Part shown: positions 1 to 5,387 of the stretch, piece after piece
How positions within the stretch are numbered: position 1 is the first letter of the stretch
Layout of the letters: each line of letters opens with the position of its first letter
Origin: Elusimicrobiota bacterium
GTDB lineage: Bacteria; Elusimicrobiota; Elusimicrobia; FEN-1173
Length of the DNA: 5,461 nucleotides
Assembly (NCBI GenBank): GCA_003158755.1
Contig: PMLF01000266.1
Coordinates: forward strand, 1-5,461
Direction: 5' to 3'
Program-made: the position numbers and the translations under genes
The notes under the pieces: generated by a model
The model's database searches: none
What the model was told of the DNA's origin: nothing
Seen by the model: only the letters and a program-made list of their open reading frames with translations

Positions 1-22
1 GTCGCTTCGCTCCTCGCAATGA
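1..22 (-). repeat. Partial dispersed palindromic intergenic repeat (truncated by window start)
   Basis: Read on the minus strand, this stretch begins tcattgcgaggagcgaagcg. It matches from memory one end of a very widespread bacterial intergenic repeat, whose full form ends in a gcaat complementary to this attgc and folds into a hairpin. Only one end is visible here (gcaat at 16-20 on the plus strand); the partner arm would lie upstream of base 1. It lies in the leader of argF, 32 nt before the start codon. Its function is unknown. Recognition rests on recalled consensus, not on a search. Confidence 0.65.
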
Positions 23-54
23 TAGAAAGAAGGGATACCTTTAGGAGACCCTCG

Positions 55-993
55 ATGGAAAAAGACCTCATATCGATGGCGGACTTTTCCGCCCGGGACA
101 TCGTCCAAATCCTCGACGAAGCCCGTCGGCTTAAAAAGAACCGCCGCCAGCGGGAAGACTTGCGGGGAAAAACCTTGGGGCTCATCTTTCAGAAGCCCTC
201 GACCCGTACGGCGGTTTCATTTTCCGTCGCGATGGCCGAGTTGGGCGGGTTTCCCCTGACGCTGGACGCGCAGAATTTGCAGATCAAGCGCGGCGAGACC
301 ATGGGGGACACGGCCCGAACCCTCTCCCGATATCTCTCCGGCATCATGATCCGCGCCAACCGCCAGGACGACGTGGAGGAACTGGCCCGCCACGCGACGG
401 TGCCCGTCATCAACGGCTTGACGGAAAAGGAGCATCCCTGCCAGGTCCTGGCGGACCTCCAGACCCTGCTCGATGTTTTCCGGATCAAGGACGCCAGGGG
501 ATTGAAGGGTTTCCCCATGGCGTACGTGGGCGACGGGAACAACATGACCCATTCGTGGATGCTGGCGGCGGGGATCTTGGGCATGAAGCTCGCCGTGTCC
601 TGCCCGGAAGGGTACGATCCCACCAGGGAGTTCGTCGAAAAAGCCGAGGCCCTTTGCCGGAAATCGGGCGGGCGGGTGACCTTCGAACGCGACCCCAAGG
701 CCGCCGCGGTCGGCGCCGCCGCGATCTACACCGACGTGTGGAGCTCCATGGGCCAGGAGGCCGACGTCGCCCGCCGGCGGGACGTGTTCCGGCCTTACCA
801 GGTGAACGGGGAGTTGATGGCCGCCGCCCGCAAGGACGCCGTGGCGATGCATTGTCTGCCCGCCCACCGGGGGGAAGAGATCACCGCCGAGGTGCTCGAC
901 GGGCCGCGCTCCGTCGTTTTCGATCAAGCCGAGAACCGTCTCCACGTGCAAAAAGCCGTCCTCCTTCACTGCTTGAAAAGCAAAGGGGCTTGA
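55..993 (+). CDS. argF: Ornithine carbamoyltransferase
   Basis: This cytosolic enzyme condenses carbamoyl phosphate with ornithine to give citrulline in arginine biosynthesis. The 312-residue product has the usual family length and both halves of the fold. Visible motifs are the carbamoyl-phosphate loop STRT (S49-T52), HPCQ (H127-Q130), the ornithine-binding DVWSSMG (D227-G233, fitting DxxxSMG) and HCLPAHRG with the catalytic Cys267. These favour true ornithine transferase over the acetyl- or succinylornithine types. An in-frame ATG at 19 exists, but ATG 55 is chosen because AGGAG (43-47) lies 7 nt before it and family similarity begins there (MEKDLISMADFS). An oddity is that the usual Arg after STRT is Ala53. 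No promoter is evident in the 54 nt upstream, so transcription may come from an upstream gene. A gamma-carbonic anhydrase homologue follows 25 nt later. A catabolic role cannot be excluded, but no arcA or arcC is visible. Confidence 0.95.
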   Translation: MEKDLISMADFSARDIVQILDEARRLKKNRRQREDLRGKTLGLIFQKPSTRTAVSFSVAMAELGGFPLTLDAQNLQIKRGETMGDTARTLSRYLSGIMIRANRQDDVEELARHATVPVINGLTEKEHPCQVLADLQTLLDVFRIKDARGLKGFPMAYVGDGNNMTHSWMLAAGILGMKLAVSCPEGYDPTREFVEKAEALCRKSGGRVTFERDPKAAAVGAAAIYTDVWSSMGQEADVARRRDVFRPYQVNGELMAAARKDAVAMHCLPAHRGEEITAEVLDGPRSVVFDQAENRLHVQKAVLLHCLKSKGA

Positions 994-1018
994 TGGTTTT
1001 CCGAGCCCCGGGTTTCAA

Positions 1019-1531
1019 ATGATCCGGCCTTTTGAGGGCCATATCCCCGACGTCCACCCCACGGCCTTCGTCCATGAGCGGGCGGAGGTGATCGGGAAAG
1101 TCCGTTTGGGTCCCGGCGCCTCGGTCTGGCCCGGGGCGGTGCTCCGGGGAGACTTGGAGGAAATCATCGTCGGAGTAGGGTCCAACGTCCAGGACAACGC
1201 CGTGCTCCACACCGACCTCGGGATCCCCCTCGTCGTGGGGGACGGCGCGACGGTGGGCCACGGGGCCATCCTCCACTCCTGCCGCGTGGGCCGGGGCGCG
1301 TTGATCGGCATGGGGGCAATCCTTTTGAGCGGCGCCGTCGTGGAAGACGAGGGCATCCTCGGGGCGGGCGCCCTCCTGACCTCCGGCGCGCGGGTCCCCG
1401 CGGGTTTCCTGGCTTTGGGTTCTCCCGCCAAAGCGGTCCGTCCGCTCCGGCCCGAGGAAAAAGAGAACGTCAAAAAGAACGGAGAGGTCTACTTGGAATA
1501 TGCCCGGCGGCACCGTGCCATCTCCGCGTAA
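1019..1531 (+). CDS. Gamma-carbonic anhydrase family protein (left-handed beta-helix)
   Basis: This 170-residue protein is built of hexapeptide repeats forming a left-handed beta-helix, the trimeric gamma-carbonic anhydrase fold (YrdA/CaiE/PaaY/CamH-like). Three metal-ligand histidines are visible: H64 (NVQDNAVLHT), H81 and H86 (TVGHGAILHS). The H81-H86 spacing of five matches His117-His122 of Methanosarcina Cam. Arg43, Asp45 and Gln58 also correspond to conserved active-site positions. Only 17 residues separate H64 from H81, against 36 in Cam, so the acidic loop carrying the Cam proton-shuttle glutamate is absent, as in CamH and YrdA. Carbonic anhydrase activity is plausible, but many such homologues have none demonstrated. 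ATG 1019 is the first reasonable in-frame start; it lies 25 nt after the argF stop with no strong ribosome site. A link to argF through bicarbonate supply for carbamoyl phosphate is speculative. The end overlaps the next gene by 32 nt. Confidence 0.9.
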   Translation: MIRPFEGHIPDVHPTAFVHERAEVIGKVRLGPGASVWPGAVLRGDLEEIIVGVGSNVQDNAVLHTDLGIPLVVGDGATVGHGAILHSCRVGRGALIGMGAILLSGAVVEDEGILGAGALLTSGARVPAGFLALGSPAKAVRPLRPEEKENVKKNGEVYLEYARRHRAISA

Positions 1532-3767
1532 AGGTTCCTCCGCGACCCCTTCCCCCGCCTCGGGCGGGACGGAATCCGCCGCCTCTCCGGGTGTCGGCTT
1601 CCTCTTCGACACCATCAAATCCCTGGAAAAGAGGTCGTCCTGCCTGCTGGAGATCGCCCGGTTCGTCCGGGAGATCGACGATTTCGACGGTCTCCTCGGG
1701 CGCCTCTTGGCCAAGTCCATGGAGTTGGTGGGGGCCGACGCGGGCTCCGTTTCCCTGGCGGACAAGGAGACGGGCGAGTTCTCCTTCGCGGCCGTCCATT
1801 TCGCCTCGCTGCCGCTTCCGGAAGCGGAGAAGAAAGCGAAGGTCCTCCTCTCTATGCGCGTCAAATTGGCGGACGGGATCCTCGGGCGGGTGTTCAAATC
1901 GGGAGAACCCGAAGCGGTTTCGGACCTCGCCTCGGACGCCGCCTTCCGCAAGGATATTTCCGAAGCGGCGGGCTACGAGGTCAAGAATTTATTGGCCGTG
2001 CCCCTGGCCGTCGACGGAGAACGGTCGGGCGTCCTGGAATTCCTCAACAAGCTCCCCGCGGGTCCGTTCACGGCGCTGGACGTTGACCTCGCCGTGGCCG
2101 TGGCCAACCACGTGGCGCTGGCGGTGGAGGCTCACCGGCTGAGGGAGGGAGGCGCGACGGCGACGCGGACCTCCGAGGAAGAATCCGCCCGCCTCAAGGC
2201 CGAATCCCATTCGTTGACGGAGCGCCTCCGGGAAGCCGACAAGCGGGCGGAGGAAAATGGCCGGGAGGCCAACACGCTGCGGCAGGAGATCCTGAGCGTC
2301 CGGGAAGAGGCCGAGGCGTTGCGCCGGTCTCTGTCCGAGGCGAAGGCGGAGGTGGAGGCCGTGACGGACGAGGCCGAAAAACTCCGGGCCGATATGACTT
2401 CCGCCGAGGCCAAGGGGGATGACTCCCTCAAGGCGGCGGAGGAAGCCTCGGTGGCTTTGGAAGGGGAGATGCAAGAACTCCGAAAGAACTTGACGGCGGC
2501 GGAGGGAGACAAAGCCATGCTGTCGCGGGAGCTGGAAGAGGCCCGCGGCTCGGCCGATCGGTCGGAGGAAAAGGCCCGGGTGCTCGCGCACGACATGGAG
2601 ACCGCCTTCCACCTTCAAGAAAAGACCCAACGGAAAGTCGACGACCTCGCCCTGGCTCTGGAGGAACGGAAGAAGGACTACCGACCCGAGGCGCACCGGG
2701 CGGCGCTCATGAAGGCGTTCCTGGCGGTGTCCTCCAGCCAACCCACCGAGGTGGTCTTGGAATCGATCCTGGCGTCGGCGGCCGTGCTGCTCGACGTGGA
2801 AGCCGCGAGCCTCCTGCTGGTGGACGACGAGACCAACCGACTCTACTTCGCCGCGGCCACGGGACAGAAGAAGGACCCTTTGAAGAGGATTTTCTTGAAC
2901 GAAGGGGAAGGGATCGCCGGCTGGGTGGCCAAGAACGGCCGGGTCCTGAACATTCCCGACGTGGCCCTGGATTCCCGGTTCTCCGACCAGGCGGATAAAT
3001 CCGCCGATTTCAAGACCCGCTCGATCCTGGCGGCGCCCCTCTTTTCCGATAGCCGCCTGATCGGGGTGGCGGAGGCCGTCAACAAGAAAGAGGGCGGCTT
3101 TTCCGACGAGGACTCCGAGATGCTGATCTCGCTCTCCCTCTACGGCGCCATGGTGATCCGCAAAGCGCAGATTTACGGGGACATGAACGATTTATTCCTT
3201 TCCACCGTCCGGGCCCTGGCGGACGCCATGGAGACCAAGGGCACCGGAGGGAAAGGCCGCGCGGAGCGCGTGAGGCGGCTGGCCCTGGCATTGGCCGACG
3301 AGATGGGGCTCCCCGCGGCGGGGCTCCGGGACCTGGAACTCGCCGCCATCCTCCACGACGTGGGAAAGATCTCCGTGCCGGAGAAGGTCCTCAGGAAACC
3401 GGAAGGCCTCACGGAGGAAGAGTCCAGGCTTTTGGCCCGCACGCCCATCGTGGGCGCCGAGATCTTGTCTTTCGCCCCGCCGCTGAAAAACGTGGTCCCT
3501 CTGGTCCGCCACGTCCATGAACGATGGGACGGCACGGGCCACCCCGACAAGCTCAAGGGCGAGGCCATCCCCGCCGGCAGCCGCGTCATCGCCGTGGCTT
3601 CCACGTTCGAAGCCATGACCGCGGACCGCCCCTACCGCCGCCGCCTCCCCGAGGAAGTCGCCCTCAAGGAAATTGAATCCCTCCGCGCCGTCCACCTGGA
3701 CCCCGCCGCCGTCGACGCCCTGATCCGGCTCTACCGCAAAGGCCGCCTGAAAGACCTCTTCAGGTAA
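1500..3767 (+). CDS. GAF-coiled coil-GAF-HD-GYP signalling protein, degenerate HD-GYP
   Basis: This 755-residue protein is predicted to be soluble, with no signal peptide or membrane helix. Domains in order: a Pro/Ser/Gly-rich leader (about 1-33), GAF1 (about 45-215, N183-K184 then F and D, resembling the NKFDE signature), an Ala/Glu/Arg-rich coiled coil (about 216-397), GAF2 (about 403-555, N528-K529 with a similar pattern) and HD-GYP (about 565-755). Active HD-GYP domains hydrolyse cyclic-di-GMP at a bi- or trinuclear metal site. Here H619-D620 and K623 (LHDVGK) remain, but the GHxxRV His is Arg587, the xHP His is Thr648, the first His of HHE is Val672, the late metal Asp is Ser701, and GYP reads GHP (680-682). 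Catalysis is therefore doubtful; ligand binding or protein interaction is more likely. ATG 1500 has GGAGAGG (1481-1487) 12 nt upstream, rather far; GTG 1515 is an alternative. The 32-nt overlap with the carbonic anhydrase gene suggests cotranscription. GAF ligands are unknown. Confidence 0.9.
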   Translation: MPGGTVPSPRKGSSATPSPASGGTESAASPGVGFLFDTIKSLEKRSSCLLEIARFVREIDDFDGLLGRLLAKSMELVGADAGSVSLADKETGEFSFAAVHFASLPLPEAEKKAKVLLSMRVKLADGILGRVFKSGEPEAVSDLASDAAFRKDISEAAGYEVKNLLAVPLAVDGERSGVLEFLNKLPAGPFTALDVDLAVAVANHVALAVEAHRLREGGATATRTSEEESARLKAESHSLTERLREADKRAEENGREANTLRQEILSVREEAEALRRSLSEAKAEVEAVTDEAEKLRADMTSAEAKGDDSLKAAEEASVALEGEMQELRKNLTAAEGDKAMLSRELEEARGSADRSEEKARVLAHDMETAFHLQEKTQRKVDDLALALEERKKDYRPEAHRAALMKAFLAVSSSQPTEVVLESILASAAVLLDVEAASLLLVDDETNRLYFAAATGQKKDPLKRIFLNEGEGIAGWVAKNGRVLNIPDVALDSRFSDQADKSADFKTRSILAAPLFSDSRLIGVAEAVNKKEGGFSDEDSEMLISLSLYGAMVIRKAQIYGDMNDLFLSTVRALADAMETKGTGGKGRAERVRRLALALADEMGLPAAGLRDLELAAILHDVGKISVPEKVLRKPEGLTEEESRLLARTPIVGAEILSFAPPLKNVVPLVRHVHERWDGTGHPDKLKGEAIPAGSRVIAVASTFEAMTADRPYRRRLPEEVALKEIESLRAVHLDPAAVDALIRLYRKGRLKDLFR

Positions 3768-3773
3768 CTTCCC

Positions 3774-3802
3774 TTGACGGGCCGTCGGACGCGCGGTAAA
3801 AT
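3774..3802 (+). promoter_or_regulatory. Sigma70-type promoter of the toxin-antitoxin/cutA/maf operon
   Basis: The -35 hexamer TTGACG (3774-3779) and the -10 hexamer TAAAAT (3797-3802) are separated by exactly 17 nt, each one mismatch from consensus. This places the transcription start near 3808-3810, about 30 nt before the antitoxin start codon. It is the only clear promoter I see in the window, and it lies immediately after the stop codon of the HD-GYP gene. Confidence 0.75.
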
Positions 3803-3827
3803 AACATTGTTATCACATTGTTTTATC
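3801..3827 (+). promoter_or_regulatory. Putative antitoxin operator: palindrome plus direct repeat
   Basis: ATAACATTGTTAT (3801-3813) is a perfect 13-bp palindrome with a single central base. It overlaps the last two bases of the -10 box and the expected transcription start. The core ACATTGTT occurs at 3804-3811 and again at 3815-3822, 11 bp apart, about one helical turn, and each copy is followed by ATC within a few bases. This is the arrangement expected for an autorepressor bound on one DNA face. The AbrB-fold antitoxin encoded immediately downstream is the obvious candidate ligand, perhaps together with the toxin. Binding is inferred. Confidence 0.6.
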
Positions 3828-3839
3828 GGAGGCGTGGCC

Positions 3840-4079
3840 ATGATGACGAAACACCTCTCCCCCCACGGCAACAGTCTGGCGTTGGTGATCGACAAGGGCA
3901 TCCTGAGCCTGCTGGGAATCAACGAGAAGACGTCCCTGGAAATCACCACGGACGGTCGCGGCCTCTATGTGGCGCCTTCTTTGGGGGCGGCGCGCCGTCG
4001 GCGGTTTGAGGAAGCCGCTTCCTTGAGCCACAAGAAATACGGAACTCTCTTCAAAGCCCTGGCTGAGTCGGATAAGTGA
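3840..4079 (+). CDS. AbrB/SpoVT-fold antitoxin
   Basis: This 79-residue protein is the likely antitoxin and autorepressor. Residues about 2-50 fit an AbrB/MazE/SpoVT swapped-hairpin DNA-binding domain: the pattern HGNSLALVIDKGILSLLGI followed by LEITTDGRGLYVAP is typical. The basic, helical C-terminal part (about 53-79, RRRRFEEAA then KYGTLFKALAE) would be the toxin-neutralising tail; a similar tail occurs in antitoxins paired with Doc toxins. ATG 3840 is chosen because GGAGG (3828-3832) lies 7 nt upstream; ATG 3843 is the next codon and cannot be excluded. An in-frame TTG at 3774 lies inside the promoter and is not credible. The stop overlaps the toxin start (TGATG), implying coupled translation. 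The DNA-binding assignment is firm; the antitoxin role rests on the partner gene. Confidence 0.88.
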   Translation: MMTKHLSPHGNSLALVIDKGILSLLGINEKTSLEITTDGRGLYVAPSLGAARRRRFEEAASLSHKKYGTLFKALAESDK

Positions 4080-4468
4080 TGCCGTTTTTTCTCGAGTTCG
4101 ACGAGGTCCTTTCCCTCCAAAGGGTCCAGGTGGAGCGGTACGGCGGGAGCGTCGGCGTCCGGGACAGGGGTCTCCTGGAATCCGCCTTGGCCATGCCCCA
4201 GGCGGCATTCGGCGGACAATTCCTCCATGCCGATCTATTTGAGATGGCGGCCGCCTATTTGTTCCATATCGTTCAAAACCATCCTTTCATCGACGCCAAC
4301 AAGCGGACCGGGACCGACGCGGCCGTCACGTTTTTGACTATGAACGGAGTGGAGTTGACGGCGGCGATTCCGCCGTTCAAGGAAATGGTCCTCTCCGTCG
4401 CCCAAGGGAAGACGTCCAAATCCGCCGTGGCGGAATTTTTCCGAAAGCATTCCCGGAAAGCGCGGTGA
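4079..4468 (+). CDS. doc: Doc-type (death-on-curing) Fic-fold toxin
   Basis: This 129-residue protein is the toxin of a type II module. It matches the P1 Doc family in length and motifs: RYGG near the N-terminus, VRDRGLLESAL (27-37), FGGQ (44-47) and the active-site motif HPFIDANKR (H68-R76). In P1 Doc the corresponding HxFxxANKR motif transfers a phosphate to EF-Tu and stops translation; AMPylating Fic enzymes instead have HPFxxGNGR. The Lys75 version and intact His68, Asp72, Asn74 and Arg76 predict an active Doc-like kinase. The start ATG overlaps the antitoxin stop by one base; GTG at 4076 would add one residue. There is no strong ribosome site, so translation probably depends on the antitoxin cistron. 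Its stop overlaps the cutA start. No truncation or frameshift is seen. The kinase activity is inferred from the motif. Confidence 0.92.
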   Translation: MPFFLEFDEVLSLQRVQVERYGGSVGVRDRGLLESALAMPQAAFGGQFLHADLFEMAAAYLFHIVQNHPFIDANKRTGTDAAVTFLTMNGVELTAAIPPFKEMVLSVAQGKTSKSAVAEFFRKHSRKAR

Positions 4469-4791
4469 ACCGTTGTAATCCAATTGTCGTCTTCGTCACG
4501 ACCTCGTCGGGGAGGGAATCGAAGAAAATTTCCGACGCGGTGTTGAAGGACCGTCTCGCCGCCTGCGTCAACCGGCTGCCGGGCGTTTCATCGCGCTATT
4601 GGTGGAAAGGAAAGATCGAGACGGGGCGGGAGGAACTTCTCCTCATCAAAACCACGCGGGCCAAACTCCCGCGATTGATCCGGCGAGTGAAAGCCCTCCA
4701 TTCTTATGAAGTTCCCGAAGTGGTCGCCCTGCCGATCGTCGGCGGCAATCCCGGTTATCTCTCCTGGATCGAAGGCTCCCTCCGAAAATGA
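4465..4791 (+). CDS. cutA: CutA1 divalent-ion tolerance family protein
   Basis: The 108-residue product is a CutA1 homologue, a small, very stable trimeric ferredoxin-like protein linked in E. coli to divalent-cation tolerance. Its molecular role remains unsettled. Diagnostic stretches are the N-terminal strand IVVFVTTSS, LAACVNRLPGVSSRYWWKGKIE (about residues 31-52, the family YxWxGKIE region), LLIKTT, and the signature HSYEVPEVVALPIVGG with YLSWIEGSL near the end. Length is normal. GTG 4465 is taken as start because it immediately precedes the conserved first strand and overlaps the toxin stop by 4 nt (GTGA). A weak GGAAAG (4455-4460) lies 4 nt upstream. Expression probably relies on the toxin-antitoxin transcript, since no separate promoter is visible. 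Confidence 0.93.
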   Translation: MNRCNPIVVFVTTSSGRESKKISDAVLKDRLAACVNRLPGVSSRYWWKGKIETGREELLLIKTTRAKLPRLIRRVKALHSYEVPEVVALPIVGGNPGYLSWIEGSLRK

Positions 4792-5387
4792 CCCACCTAT
4801 CTTTCATCCTCGCCAGCGCGTCGCCGCGTCGGCGGCGGCTTATAAAGTCGTTTCCCTTTGCCGCGAAAGTGATCGTCAGCCGGGTCCGCGAACCGCGTCC
4901 CCGCCCCGGGGAATCTCCCCGGCGGTACGCGTTGGAGCTGGCGGAAAAAAAGGCGCGGGAGGTTGCGCGGCGGGTGGACCGGGGGCTGGTCTTGGGTGCC
5001 GACACCGTCGTTCATCTCGGCGGACGCATCCTGGGCAAGCCCTCGAGCGCCGGTCACGCCCGGCGGATGCTGGAAACGCTCACGGGGCGATGGCATGAAG
5101 TCCACACGGCGTTGTGCCTGGTGGCGGCGCCGGGCGGGAGGGCTTGGACGGCGGCGGCGTTGACGAAGGTGAGGATGCGGCGGTTCACGGAAGAACAGCT
5201 CGACCGCTGGTCGAAGAAGAACCACGACAAGGCGGGGGCCTATGCGGCCCAGGCGGCGGGGAACCCTTTCGTCGTGGACCATCGCGGGGACTTCGACAAC
5301 ATCGTGGGCTTGCCCCGGCGGACGCTGAGGGAACTATTACGAAGTGCGGAAAGAGAAGGATTCAAACCAACATCAAGGCAAAAGTAA
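4788..5387 (+). CDS. maf: Maf family nucleoside triphosphate pyrophosphatase
   Basis: Maf proteins hydrolyse nucleoside triphosphates, often dTTP, UTP or modified nucleotides, to monophosphates and pyrophosphate; they act in nucleotide-pool sanitation and have been tied to septum inhibition. The 199 residues carry SASPRRRRLI (10-19, substrate loop), LAEKKAREV, GADT with the catalytic Asp72, K84-P85, GRWHEVHT, and DKAGAYAAQ with Asp147 and Lys148, in normal order and length. The DKAGAY form resembles the dTTP/UTP (YhdE) branch more than the YceF branch, but substrate cannot be fixed from this alone. The start ATG overlaps the cutA stop by 4 nt, so the two genes are coupled. The last residues after EGF and the stop codon run into an A-rich inverted repeat, so the C-terminal tail may have been shaped by that repeat. 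Confidence 0.93.
   Translation: MTHLSFILASASPRRRRLIKSFPFAAKVIVSRVREPRPRPGESPRRYALELAEKKAREVARRVDRGLVLGADTVVHLGGRILGKPSSAGHARRMLETLTGRWHEVHTALCLVAAPGGRAWTAAALTKVRMRRFTEEQLDRWSKKNHDKAGAYAAQAAGNPFVVDHRGDFDNIVGLPRRTLRELLRSAEREGFKPTSRQK

Noticed and set aside
19..54. Upstream in-frame ATG for argF
   Set aside because: It would overlap the end of the repeat and has no ribosome site, whereas ATG 55 has AGGAG 7 nt upstream and matches the family N-terminus.
217..969. A 250-codon open frame on the minus strand opposite argF
   Set aside because: It lies antisense to a gene with full family motifs, its translation shows no recognisable domain, and long antisense frames are expected in GC-rich coding DNA.
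993..1022. Tiny frame ATG 993 to TGA 1022 bridging argF and the carbonic anhydrase gene
   Set aside because: It overlaps the argF stop and ends at the next start, which could allow translational coupling, but nine codons without a ribosome site are not enough to call a gene.
881..1951. A 356-codon minus-strand open frame spanning argF end, the carbonic anhydrase homologue and the GAF gene start
   Set aside because: It crosses three well-supported plus-strand genes, is low in recognisable motifs and has the Arg/Pro/Gly-rich look of a shadow frame.
3746..3764. Hairpin CCTGAA/TTCAGG at the end of the HD-GYP gene as a terminator
   Set aside because: The stem is only 6 bp, lies within the coding sequence and has no T-run after it; some read-through into the toxin-antitoxin operon therefore remains possible.
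3774..3839. TTG start extending the antitoxin by 22 residues
   Set aside because: The TTG is the -35 hexamer of the promoter, and a good ribosome site serves ATG 3840.
3840..4468. Recent horizontal transfer of the toxin-antitoxin pair shown by composition
   Set aside because: A rough count over three lines of the toxin gene gave about 57-73 percent GC per 60 bases, similar to the neighbours; only the promoter gap is clearly AT-rich.
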